From: Acanthopleura granulata
Lineage: Eukaryota; Mollusca; Polyplacophora; Chitonida; Chitonidae
DNA: 64,000 nucleotides
Direction: 5' to 3'
Assembly (NCBI GenBank): GCA_016165875.1
Contig: JABBOT010000007.1
Location: 23,422,531-23,486,530 of the forward strand
The position numbers and the translations under genes were made by a program. Numbering within the stretch: the first letter of the stretch is position 1; every line of letters begins with the position of its first letter. Shown piece by piece: positions 49,228 through 60,142 of this stretch. The notes beneath the pieces were generated by a model. The model saw only the letters and a list, made by a program, of their open reading frames with translations. It ran no database searches and was not told the DNA's origin.

Positions 49228-49402
49228 TTGTGGTATAGTGGGATGGTCACAGTGCTTTTTCGTTGTAAAGCACAGAATGGCCACAGTGCTTTTTCGTTGT
49301 AAAGCACAGAATGGCTTCAGTGCATTTTTCGTTGTAAAGCACAGAATGGCCACAGTGCTTTGATGTTATCTAGTAGGATGGTAATAGTGCTCTGTCGTTG
49401 TC
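49228..49402. repeat. 34-bp minisatellite with an internal hairpin
   Basis: Copies begin at 49248, 49282, 49316 and 49351, with partial copies on each side. Each intact unit contains GTGCTTT and AAAGCAC separated by 8 bases (49252-49273 in the first copy), a perfect 7-bp stem. The third copy has GTGCATTT and a mismatch. Located about 160 bp after a family A SINE. Confidence 0.92.
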
Positions 49403-49798
49403 ATTATGTTGTCTCTGTTTTTATCACGTTTTCTGATATGCAGACATAGATGTTATCTGTTAGATTTTATTTCTCAGTGCCAAGTGACTTTAACCTGAAA
49501 ACGAAGATAATAAATGTTTTATAGATTGCTTTAAAGGACCCTATTTACTGCACACTTAGCTCATATTAAAAGTACTCTATTCCAATAACTATTTTCAGCC
49601 TTCCTTAGCGATCAAAATTTTTGATTCTATAATGAGTGGAAATGGCTCATATGAATTGTGAAAAACAGGTTTCCCTGGAATCAATTATTTTCAGATCTCT
49701 ATGCCAATTATCAACTCAAAGCCTTCCAGTTGTGTGTTATTATGCCATACGAACTGACACAGCCTTTAGACGAAATTCTGTGAGCGAGCTGTAGTTCG
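49403..49798. other. Unique AT-rich DNA, no gene seen
   Basis: Nothing recognised. Confidence 0.5.
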
Positions 49799-50145
49799 TG
49801 TAGGAAAACGGGGGATCCTGTCGGCAAACTTGAGACTCCCTATAGGAAAATCGGGGATCCTGTAGGGTAACCAGAGATTTCGTAGTGAAAGCAGCGATCC
49901 TATAAGGAAACCGGAGATCCTGTAGAAAAACTTGAGATTCCTTATAGGAAAACCGGGAATCCTGTATGGAAACCGGATATCCTGTAGGAAAATCGGAGAT
50001 CCGGTAGATAAACCGGGGATCATATAGGGCAACCAGAGATTTAGCAGTGAAACCGGGGATCCTGTATGGAAACCGGAGATCCTGTAGGAAAACCATTGAT
50101 CTTGTTGAGAAACCTGGGATTCTGTGGGGAAACGGAAAACCCATA
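49799..50145. repeat. 20-bp minisatellite with higher-order structure
   Basis: About 17 units of 19-21 bp with core GGAAACCGGAGATCCTGTA. Variants are ordered: a CTTGAGATTCC-type unit begins near 49828 and 49930, and AACCAGAGATTT begins near 49869 and 50029, pointing to multi-unit duplications. The unit lacks stop codons on the minus strand in several frames, giving overlapping frames of about 155 codons (49740-50230) that start with GTG, not ATG; I treat them as artefacts. Confidence 0.93.
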
Positions 50146-51385
50146 GCAAACCATAAACCTTTGGGAACAAACAATAGCAAACAATGACACGGAGATTTCG
50201 AACCAGGCACGTTTCTAACCAGTTATTCACAAGTGACCTGAAGTTCTCCTGTCAAGACAAAAGTGCGAAAGTGCAACTATAGTATTTATGACTAGACTAT
50301 ATGACTAGATACACACTAAAGAGGTGATAGCACCCGCTGATCTGCAACTTGTCTAAGTATTGGAGTGACGATTGATCTTAATTACTATTGGTGCACTTAC
50401 AATGTACAACTTTCTCAACACTCTTCTCTTGCCACAGATTTTATGCTTGCCGCATGACTGAAGCAACAGGCCCAGATACCAGGCAGTATATGTAGAAACC
50501 AGAATACGATTTCCGGTAAAACCATGTCCTTACAATGAACACCAAGACATACATAGAACAAGTAAATGTGACAAACATGCGGTCATTACAAGCTGTGAAT
50601 CAACGCTTTTAAAAGATGAAACCAACGACGAATTCCACACCGCCCCCCTCCCCGGTCCCCAAAAGAAAAACAAGTATAACAGAAACAAAAAGAAACAACG
50701 CATCCCTCGAATAGCACCGTTTGGTAATGGTGCTGTCGTTTGTGCATCACCAGATTTCGGATCTGACGGTGACCGTTTGGTAGGATGCTGGCCGCGCATG
50801 AGTTGAACGCATTAGACTAGCGGGATCTTAGTACAAGCGATCAGGTTGAAAAGTGTTTTTTTTCCCCTGAATATCCATTTCATACATGCAATGAAATTTC
50901 GGCGAGTTTTAGATGTTGGCATCTGTTGGCATAACACTGTTGTATGTTGGTTCAGATGCTCTTACGCACCCGCAGAGTTGAATGACAGACAGCTATAGAT
51001 AAGCAATCTACAGTGACATGCAGCTGCCATTGTTTGGAGGGTCAGATCGCACAGCTGACCTGTACAACAATGATAGCATTCCAAAACAGATAACATTGAC
51101 TTTGAAAACTACATCTGTATCACATGTATGTCACTAGGAGGCGCCACTGTCACTTTGAGCGGCCAGGGAAGAATGACAATATAACGGAAACATAAACAGG
51201 TACATATTTATATGTCAATTATTGGCGCCAAAGCATGATGTCGACTTTTGTTCACTGTGTATCTGTAAACCCGTGCGTTTATGGTATGTCTTTGCCTTTA
51301 AAAAAAAAAAGTAAGCAAAATGGGAATACGGTGTTTTACGCGGATTAGCAAGATTTTATCGAAAAAAAGGATATATTGAGCTGTA
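50146..51385. other. Unique AT-rich DNA, no gene seen
   Basis: The minus frame at 50530-50799 crosses a C-rich run and has no recognisable domain. An A10 run lies at about 51301. Confidence 0.5.
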
Positions 51386-51470
51386 GATTTATTTATTTAT
51401 TTATTTGATTGGTGTTTTACTCCGTAGTCAAGATTATTTCAAGGGGAAACCTGTGACCATCCTCAGATCA
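51386..51470 (-). mobile_element. Family A SINE, 3' part with deletion
   Basis: On the plus strand: TTTA tail, TTTGATTGGTGTTTTACTCC, GTAGTCAAGATTATTTCA, then AAACCTGTGACCATCCTCAG. The block between the tail domain and GGGGAAACC is missing. Confidence 0.75.
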
Positions 51471-52577
51471 TTACGAGGCGCTGGCGCTCTACCCCGCCCC
51501 GCCACACAGAACTGTTGAACGTTGGAAGACATATACATGTACCTGTTTCTAACAGTGCATATATGAACCTTACGGCTCCTAGATTAGAAAATTTTACACT
51601 GCAAATCATTACCGACGCATGGTAGTGTGTTCTTAGAGAGGATAGAATGTTGTACTCAGATGATCTCAACTGAACTTCATGTAAGACTGGATAGGAGGCC
51701 TTTGGAACGCTGTGGGCCAATTACTACCACCCAGCTCCTGAGATCTGTCAGGAAGGCGAGGGAATGGCAGTTGACTCGGAAACTGCATGCACGGACCCCA
51801 AATGGGAAGGGAGGCTCACGAAAAGCGACCAATGAATTTTAACTGGATTTCTGAGTCATTTTTCATAAATATAACATCTGCGCCCTCTTATTCCAGTTTT
51901 AATATTAACGATTAATTTGCTAGTTTCTGAATGCGGAGCAGGAGGTCTAGGTATGCTGTAGCCATTGCCGTAACACATGTAAATACATGTATGTAGACAC
52001 CGTGCATCCATAAGGACTTTCTGTATTGGACTGGTGCCGTTATATAAACGCTGTCTCTTACCCCCGAAATCATCTCGAAAAACCGGCCAGCTAAGTCAGA
52101 TTCCTCCGTGAACGCCTATGTGTGGTAAATCCGGTGTGCTGACATTCCTCTACATATACCTGCTCGGCACAGTCAAGAGTTCAGGCTGTAACTTACATAA
52201 TTTACATAATTTGGTAATTCAAAAGCCTTGACAAGGTACTAAATCTTGATGTCCATCTTGTTGTAGACAATTTACTGTTTTTGTTAATGCGGCTTTGCGC
52301 AACTCTGTCGCGCACTATGCAACCGCGCAGAGCCAATGAAATACCGAACCGTGTTCTCAGAATGGGTAGGCTTTAAAGATATATGGTCGCCCAAAATTTG
52401 GGATTTTTAAACAAATTCTGATTGTGACATCTTAACGAGTGAGCCGTACGTCCTTCTCATACGTGTGTCATCAGCCACGTTTGTTTACATATGAAATTTA
52501 CCGAGCGCTGTGCGCATGCCCCAGTTCCACTGAATTGACAGCCCCTCATTTCAATATTCTGGCAGGCTTTTCATTTT
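51471..52577. other. Unique DNA, no supported gene
   Basis: The 71-codon frame 51627-51842 is rich in Arg/Lys and has no recognisable domain. No repeats recognised. Confidence 0.5.
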
Positions 52578-52613
52578 GGGGGGGGGGGGGTTGTTTGTTT
52601 GTTTGTTTGTTTC
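52578..52613. repeat. G13 run followed by (TTTG)n
   Basis: Thirteen G followed by about five TTTG/GTTT units. Confidence 0.92.
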
Positions 52614-54290
52614 TTTTTTGGTCTTTTTAAAGATTCACTTAACGTATAATGCCGGGGGCGGGATTAACGAAAAGCTTGTAATTTTTACCTAATTTTGTAA
52701 TAACGCTAAAATGCTGAATGTTTGGGCGACCATGACCGTTTAAAATGTGTACGACATGATGGACATCAAAATTTAATACTTTGCCGAGACTTTTGGATTA
52801 CCAAACTACTCGAGCGTCAAGTTACGGCCCGGACTCAATCGAATGTCTGCAGACCGCCTTTACCAAACCTAGGCATCCTGGGAGGAATCTGATGGACTTG
52901 GCCGGCTGGTTCACGGTGATTTTGTGGGGAAGAGCCAGCATCTATAGGCATAAAAACACAAATTCGATTTTGTATCCATGCTTCAGGCGCACAGAAAACG
53001 ATGGGGACGGGTAGGGATTGGCTGTATCTCTGAAGTGTGTTGAAGTACTGCAAGGTAATTTTGCAGGTATAAACTGTGACAAATAATGGTTGAAAAACAA
53101 TCCATTACTTGCGGCTACGATTAAACAGAGAAATATATTATCCAATGAGCAAGTGCCCCCTACAACCTGCTTCTGTGGCGATACGACGCTAGTTCCTGCA
53201 TTCTAGCTGATTTATTTTGAGAAAATGGTTGTCAACCCCTGATGATATTTGGATATGTTGTAAGTCTAGTTATTTAACAGTGTGTGTGTCATTTGGGCCA
53301 ACAAAAATTAGGGAATACAGTTTTAGGTGAATGTTCTTTGTGAAATTACTACATAAATGGTAATGAAATTTTTTAGTGTTTAATACCTATAACGGTGCCA
53401 GTACAACATAGTAAGTCGTTATGGATGCACAGTATCTACATGTGTGCATTATATCAAATGGTTTTCCCAACACTCACGTCCAAGTGTTGTCGATTATTGT
53501 TGTCGCCATGATTTAGTAAATCTCACAATTTGCCATCGAGTAATGTTTCTTCCCTTTTATGAGTATCTTGTTGACGGTGTATACTTTTACACGGCACTGC
53601 TAGTATTGTGTACAGATATCTTTGGCCATTATTTGACCATATTGGTCGCACTGTAGTTAGCCTATACGAGTCGTATAAGCGCTATACTTGGATTATGTAT
53701 CTGTTATAGCCTCGCGAGCAGGATTCACGACAAGAAGCGGTAGCTTAATGGACAAGAAACCGAGGAAACCGACAACGTCAACCGGGTTCGCCAACAATAT
53801 GTTTCTGTCCGCTTAATCCATTTCGGAGACACTAGACATGGGGTGGGGCCTGGTTTCCAGGAACCCTTAAGAATAATTGATGGCTGGTGCGAGCAGAGGG
53901 AGAGAGATGATTTCGCGCCACGCCGCCTTTGTCCTTTGTCCGTGTAATGACACTGCCTATTAGTTCTTTTTAAGTAATGCATTAATTATGAAGCGTTGGA
54001 AAATTGATACGACCGTGAAGCTCATTTCTCACGGTAATTCTGAGGACCGCAATACACCTGCAACACGGGAACATCGCCGGCATTACAGAAAATAGGGCCT
54101 CTCTAACCATTTCCCGATCTCGCGATGTCAGGATTTGCAATTATGACTCGCGGTTACACTGGACGACAGGGAGAGGGAAAGAGGCACAGAGAGAACGAGA
54201 GAGGGAGAGAGTTAGCGGCCTGCGGGATATTGGCTTATTAACCCCTTCTCTGTCTGTCTTCTTGCCACGAGGAAACTATGGAAATCATCC
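52614..54290. other. Unique DNA; possible conserved element at 53.7-54.3 kb
   Basis: No gene called. 53720-54290 is repeat-free apart from a purine tract, less AT-rich, and contains TTCCAGGAA (53855-53863, STAT-like), CCTTTGTCCTTTGTC (Sox/TCF-like) and ATGCATTAATTATGA (homeodomain/POU-like). The grouping suits an enhancer, but conservation must be tested. Confidence 0.4.
54164..54211. repeat. Purine-rich (GA) tract
   Basis: Nearly uninterrupted G/A run with GAGAGGGAGAGAG at its end. Confidence 0.75.
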
Positions 54291-54304
54291 GTTGGCATGG
54301 TAAC
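54291..54304. promoter_or_regulatory. RFX X-box-like motif
   Basis: GTTGGCATGGTAAC has a perfect right half (GGTAAC) and one mismatch in the left half. It is at the end of the repeat-free stretch 53.7-54.3 kb. Confidence 0.3.
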
Positions 54305-55466
54305 GGTGACAATTATCCGGAAGCCTCTTATTATTCCACCGGGACGAACGTGGAGGGGAGGGGGGTTGTTTCAAACGTGGGAGGGAATTTTACACCCGGA
54401 CAGTAAGAGTACCCGACATGAAACGCCTGACATGCGCACCGCTCTTAATTCACCCTTCACTAAGCACCATGAACAGGAGATCCCGAAAAGAAAGCGGTTT
54501 TTCCTAGACGTGGCTAGATAGGCTAGTAATCAGGCAAGGAAAACCCAAATCTTCTCATCTCTTTTTCTCTTGGAATGACTCCTTCGTCTTCGCTATACAT
54601 AATGGGGTATTGATTTTACCGTAGGCTATAAGCCATGGATGATGCCACGTGATATCGAATGACCGAACTGTCCCGCGTAAAAGACAAAAGCAAATTACCA
54701 CCGTCGTTGGAGTGAAACTGCTCGTCCGTGCCTCTACCCTCCCCCCTTCTCCACCAATCTCCCAAACAGCCCCATATGATTTGGAAGATAATCACTGGCC
54801 ATCACATATCGTCCATCCTTGCAATCTTGAGACCTAATTAGTGGAAAAGCTATATTAGTCCGGGGGCGATCCAATATTTGGTGCAATCTTCTAATAGGCT
54901 GCACGTGTTACATTCGAACATGTTACAGATACAGTCCAGCTCAGTCCCTGTCGATATCCTCATCCCTCCAAGGACAATTAGACAATATTCACTGGCGTCC
55001 TTCTGGGAGAAAGGATTAAAATCTAACTGTATATGTCCACGGTGACAGCAAGTCACGCACTGAGGAGCTTAATTAGGCTTATATATATGAACATTGCCAC
55101 AAAACCGTGCTCAACTTATACAGGTCGCAAATATACCATAGCATACGGACGTCATTTGAGTACAATGCAGTCTTATATATACTGTAATTCACACAGAAGA
55201 ACCTTTAGTTCTTTTGGTGTAACGTTCCTGGAAAGATCATCCATTAACTGTGACGTTAATATATTTCTAAGTGTCCTTATACCCCCACCATCCGCCCCAC
55301 TTTATTCCACCTTGGCATGAACACACTCAAACGATTCCACAGAAACAGTAACTTGTAGTTGCAATCTCTACGGGATATGACGCGTGGGTTATTATAAACG
55401 TATGTTTCTCCGACATCACGGGAAACTGTTCCCTACAGATAATTTTTCCTCGTTAAGGTTACATCT
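54305..55466. other. Unique DNA, no gene seen
   Basis: Short frames at 54297-54521, 54649-54837 and 55033-55320 have no recognisable domain. Confidence 0.5.
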
Positions 55467-55468
55467 GT

Positions 55469-55564
55469 TTTAAAGAGATTTTATTTATTGATTTGATTGG
55501 AGTTTAACGCTGCACTCAAGAATATTTTACTTATACGGTGGGAGGAAAGCGGGTTTAAAGAGAT
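55469..55564 (-). mobile_element. Family A SINE, 5'-truncated, with target duplication
   Basis: Body 55480-55553. On the plus strand: TTTATTGATTTGATTGGAGT, ACTCAAGAATATTTTACTTA, GGTGGGAGGAAAGCGG, where it stops. Flanked by perfect TTTAAAGAGAT (55469-55479 and 55554-55564). Most of the GACGGCGGCCAGCATTA block is missing. The 80-bp tandem array starts only about 10 bp beyond it. Confidence 0.9.
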
Positions 55565-55573
55565 CGTGTTGGT

Positions 55574-55880
55574 CGTTTGGGTGGGTGAATGAAAGAAATC
55601 GAGCAGATCCTGGTGGGTAACATCTCACCCCTCCACGAAAGATATGATAGACAACCCTTTGAGTTGGTGAATGAAAGAAATCGGACAGATCCGGGTGGTC
55701 ACCACCTCATCTATCCATGAAAGGTAACAGACAAACCTTTGGATGCATAGAGGAGGCCGGGCTGAGCTGGGTGGGTAACATCTCACCTGTTCATGAACGG
55801 TAACAGGCAGACCTTTGAATGGATTAAGGAAATCGGGCAGGGCTTAGCGGTTAATGGACAGTAACAAAGAAGTCTCGGAA
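55574..55880. repeat. About 80-bp tandem repeat, apparently SINE-derived
   Basis: Three to four copies with steps of 82, 80 and 75 bp (anchored on CTTTG at 55576, 55658, 55738 and 55813). Each holds a GAAATCGGGCAGATCC-type block, GGGTGGGTAACATCTCACC, a CCATGAAAGGTAACAGGC block and AGACCTTTG. In order and sequence this resembles the family A minus-strand centre (GGAAACCGGGCAGAGCC, AACCCACGACCATCC, GGTTGCTGGCAGACCTT). I infer that the array grew by tandem duplication of a SINE segment. Similarity is moderate, so convergence cannot be excluded. Confidence 0.7.
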
Positions 55881-56096
55881 TGCGCAACATAACACAGCGA
55901 GTTCTGGGACTAGTATATTCCACTGTCCCTGTGTCACATTATAAGGTACATGTGTTCTGTACTCTTCGTTTTCTCATATATAATTTGTATTTACTGACAT
56001 ACATATGCAACTGACTACAAAAATTGACAAAACTACTTCATGAACAAAAGTGGGCCCATGCGTGTGAAGCTTATGTATGTCGGTATATGCGCAAGC

Positions 56097-56170
56097 GCAC
56101 ATTTATTTACTTATCTGTTTGGTGTTTTACGTCATACTCCAGAATACTTCACCTGAGCGAGGATGGCACA
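56097..56170 (-). mobile_element. Family A SINE, 3' end fragment
   Basis: On the plus strand: CATTTATTTACTTATCTGTT, TGGTGTTTTACGTCATACTC, AGAATACTTCACCTGAGCGA. No target duplication seen. Confidence 0.72.
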
Positions 56171-56361
56171 CATGCATCTTATTTATTCCAACTAAATGCG
56201 TTGGATTTAATTGTTTGCAAAGCCATACGCTATACAGCTGAGTGGTAATGGTCGCCATACTTTCCCATGTAGAATTGTACATCAAATATATGTTATTTCA
56301 AGTCACATTTGTTTAGGGAGCGTGTATGTCACTACAGAGTCATTATTGTACAATGACCTAG

Positions 56362-56657
56362 CAAACATTGTTTGAAGGCCTCCATGGCCGAGGTAGTAAG
56401 CGCGCTATAGCTCAGCGTATTACGACCCAGGAGCCTCTCCCAATGTATGCAATCCTTGTGAGTCCAGATCATGTTGTCTTCCTCTCCGGTCGTACGTGGT
56501 AAGGTCTGCTAGCAACCTGCGGATGGTCGTGGGTTTCGCACGGGCTCTGCTCGGTTTCTTCAGCCCATAATACTGGCAGCCGTCGTATAAGTGAAATATT
56601 CTTGACCTTGCGGTAAACCACTTATCAAATAAATACACAAATAAACAAACATCGTCT
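56362..56657 (+). mobile_element. Family A SINE, near full length
   Basis: Body about 56374-56645: GGCCTCCATGGCCGAGG head, a degenerate B box, CTTCCTCTCCGGTCGTACGT, CAACCTGCGGATGGTCGTGG, CGGGCTCTGCTCGGTTTCTT, GTCGTATAAGTGAAATATTC and tail with CAAATAAAC units. Flanks CAAACATTGTTT (56362-56373) and CAAACATCGTCT (56646-56657) match at 10 of 12. It is the most complete copy with a full head but is more diverged than 36006-36260. Confidence 0.92.
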
Positions 56658-57119
56658 ATTATTGCATGTATGTAGTGATTTAAACTTTTGAGTATTGTTT
56701 TGCGGCTTCATGGTGCAAATAATGACCCTACAAATCTCGCTACTTACCGTAATGTTTTGAAAAAACTGTTTTATTCGATTTTAACGTTCTTTTCACATGG
56801 AAATGGCTTCCTTCAGCTCATCTTCAGCTATGTTATTGGTTGCTCTAACATTTGTCAGATGGTTAATGATTCTCTAGCTAAAATCAGAATGACGTCACAG
56901 TTTTTGCGCTAAACCTGCTCATGGGTGTAAACATTATCAGACATAAGATATATATTTACACACAAACTTCACATGGCCTCACGAAATAAAGACTGTCGGC
57001 TGATTGGCTACCGAGAATTTTTATCACGTGGTTTGTGCATGGTAGCTCTGCTGCATCCATGAGACTGGAGAATTCCAGTACACCCTTTATTGAATTGTTA
57101 AAAAGACAACGAGATTCCA
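56658..57119. other. Unique AT-rich DNA, no gene seen
   Basis: Contains TGACGTCA near 56893 and a CTGATTGGCT CCAAT-type site near 57000. No exon recognised. Confidence 0.5.
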
Positions 57120-57955
57120 GTCAATTGCAGCATTGGTCATTATTTTCTCTGACAAACATCGTTAACCAACATTGGTCATTAGTTTGTGTACAACATTGGC
57201 CATTAGTTTGTGTACAAAGCTGGTCATTGCTTTGTCTGTGTACAACATTCACCACTGGTTTGTGTACAACATTAAACATTTAGGTTGCATGCACCGTTGG
57301 TCACGGATTTGTCTGTAAGCAACATTGCTTTTATGGGCGTTAGTTCTCCTGTGTAAAACGTTGATCATTATTATCTCCGTGCTCCACATTGGTCGTTATT
57401 TTGTCTGTGTACATACTTTCCAATAGTTTGTGTACGACAATGGCAATGAGTTATAATTTGTACAACATTAGTCATTATTTTTTCCGTGTATAACAATGAC
57501 GATCAGTTTGTCTCTGATCCATTGGTCGCTGATTTGTGTTCCACATTGTTGACAATTTTGTCTGTATGCAACAATGACCATTACTTTGTCTGTATACAAC
57601 ATTGGCCATTGGCTTCTCCGTGTACAGCATTGGCCCTTGGGTTGTCTGTGTGCAACATTAGACATTGGTTGGTCTTTGTGAAACATTGGTCATTACTTTG
57701 TTGGCGTGGAACTTTAAGCATTGCCTTCTCCATGAACAACATTGGGCATTGGCTTATCCCTGTACAACACTGGTCACAAGCTTCTACGTGTATAACGTTG
57801 TCACTCTGCCTGTCTGCAACACTGACTATTAGTTTGTGTACAACTCTGGTCATTGATTTATCTGTGTATAACATTAGACATTGACTGGTCTGTGTACAGC
57901 ATGGGTCATTAGCTTGTCTTTGTAAGACACTGATCATGAGTTTGTCTGCGTACAT
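57120..57955. repeat. 28-bp minisatellite, long and diverged
   Basis: About 28 copies of a 28-bp unit built from ACAACATTGGTCATTAGTTT plus GTCTGTGT. The best-kept stretch (57598-57793) keeps an exact 28-bp step for seven units; others are 22-30 bp. On the minus strand the array supports a 149-codon frame (57581-58030, ATG start), which is a repeat-derived, Cys- and Gln-rich peptide with no known domain. I do not call it a gene. Confidence 0.92.
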
Positions 57956-59542
57956 CTGGCGTCCGCGCCATGCGCTCAATTTATATTCAGACGATTTGTA
58001 CTTTTCTGCGGAGGTCACCTGAACGCTCATACATTGCTGTCGACGGGAACATTTATCTGTATCCGAATTTTATTGTTGAAAGACCACAGTTTAGACTGGA
58101 GGAAACAATTCATTTGTTTATAGCACCTTGAAACGTTTGTGATACAGCTGTGAACACAACCTTGTTCCTCCCCAGCTGTATAACATCCCTTCTGTTAACA
58201 CGGTTATAGAGGCATATGTCCGGTTACATGAAGAAAATGTATTTTGGTACATGAACGTTACAGCAGTTTACGAGCTCGTTTTCCGGCTGTAGGAAAACGC
58301 GTACATTTCCGGGACACCTGTACTTGTGTGTATATACATGGTGATTTCATAAACAGAAAAAAAGCTGACCGTTACGTGTGATGCACAGGGAATGACCGTG
58401 AATTTTATTGGGGTGAAATCATATTACGTGAATCATGTCTGCGTGACAGTATCTCTTGACAGCATAAACACAAACCTCTGTATTTTTCTGTAACAATTGT
58501 AAGCTATAGACCTGCATATAATCGCCGACATTTTATTTATCCGCCTTGTGGTCAGTGGACAGAGTTACATATCAGTGTCTGTATACACGCTACACCACAT
58601 GTATATCACGTAGGGCGATTCAGTTGTAACTGTCAAGGCTAGTGCAAAAAGAACATATATGTATAGGAGGAAAATTTATACAATGATTCTTCTGCCCAGA
58701 CTGGGATGGTTGGGATTAGGCCTATAGGTGGCTCTTTGTACCTAGTATATATAATAATGCGGCAAGGGATATTTCGAGATAAGAGGAAAGCAGGAATGTC
58801 GTCGGTGAAGTCTTCATTTGATTTTTGGTTTGATTTTTTTTTTTTTTCAAGAAAATTTTTTTCTATGTATACGCAATCCACTTGAAAGAAACTTTAAACT
58901 GCTGTATGACACCTTTAATTGACATACCTGATAGACAGACAATTGCTTTACATACAGCACTATAAACGTACAGGTGTGCTGACATATAATCAGCAGACTG
59001 ACTGACTGGTTGATAGATTGCCCTACCTGTCTGAATGCACGGTGTATATAAAAGGAATTATATTTGTCTTTCCAGCAGAGAGATTGGCTCTCTGTTGTGT
59101 GACAAATTTACATATAGACCGCAACTGTCTACCTCGTCTTGTCATTTGAACTTAGACCTATATGCGCATGTGTTTATTTTGTATATTTGACTCGCTGGTG
59201 GTGAACGGCTGAACAGCCAACAGACGGACAGACAGACAGGTTGACTCACAAAAAGACATGTATGTATAGGCTATAGACAGGAAGGCAACACGTCTATCGT
59301 ACCTCCATGTACCATTCAATACAGAGAGCATTTCGCTATAGGGCCTAAACGGTATACCATTGCAAATGCACACGTGTGAGAAGTTGCCTAGCAGTTTCCC
59401 GTGAACAGATCACAATATAGAAGGGACCAGTCATTATTTTTCTAGATGAAAAAGAAGTTAAATCTTAGGTGTAGAGATTTCTGGTACACAAACGCAACTT
59501 CGTGGGCTCTATGCAGATTAGCGACAAAATCTCTGGCGTAAC
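57956..59542. other. Unique AT-rich DNA, no gene seen
   Basis: A T-run lies at about 58836-58848. Nothing else recognised. Confidence 0.5.
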
Positions 59543-59790
59543 CTGACGTCGGACGTCAAAGCCCTCGACTCCATTTTGTACGATTTTCCAAGTTGTGTAC
59601 CAGCTATGAGATCTGTACGCCAAAGACTTAACACGTAATCACCAGGTAACAGGTCAGTTAACAATTCAGTGTGACGTACCCTGACGCTGGACGCCAACAG
59701 TTTGGCGTAATTTTGTTGGGTTTGCTGAATGTTGTTTATGTATCAAATGTATGAGATCTGTACGATACTTACTCAAGACGTATAAACGCC
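59543..59790. repeat. Diverged tandem duplication, about 140-bp period
   Basis: CTGACGTCGGACGTCAA (59543) recurs as CTGACGCTGGACGCCAA (59681), and TATGAGATCTGTACG (59606) recurs at 59751, with ATTTTGT between them in both copies. The steps are about 138 and 145 bp, so two diverged units lie head to tail. Confidence 0.7.
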
Positions 59791-60142
59791 AGTTATGTTT
59801 TATAGGAATATAATAAGCGGTCCCTTTTGAAATGTGAACAGTCAACGGTGAATTAACTGTGAGCCAACTTAACATCGGTCAAACATATATGAATGTGGTG
59901 CTATCCATATTTAATAACAAATCCACATTTATAAGTGAAGAACAATGTAAATATATTAGCAAAATACCGAAGAGACAAACTGTCATGCGCTGAAATATCG
60001 TGCGAAATGTTGTGGAGTATTGACAAATCAAGCATGCACTGCATGGTTGTATTATTCCATCCATATATATATAGACATAGTGTAAACAGTTTTTGATCTT
60101 GCCCGCAAGTCCAGTAGTTGACTTCTGAGACATGCGAGAAAT
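59791..60142. other. Unique AT-rich DNA, no gene seen
   Basis: Nothing recognised. Confidence 0.5.

Noticed and set aside
49740..50230. Two overlapping minus-strand frames of about 155 codons
   Set aside because: Products of the 20-bp array, with GTG instead of ATG starts and no known domain.
57581..58030. 149-codon minus-strand frame with ATG
   Set aside because: Almost wholly made of the 28-bp minisatellite; peptide is low-complexity and irregular.
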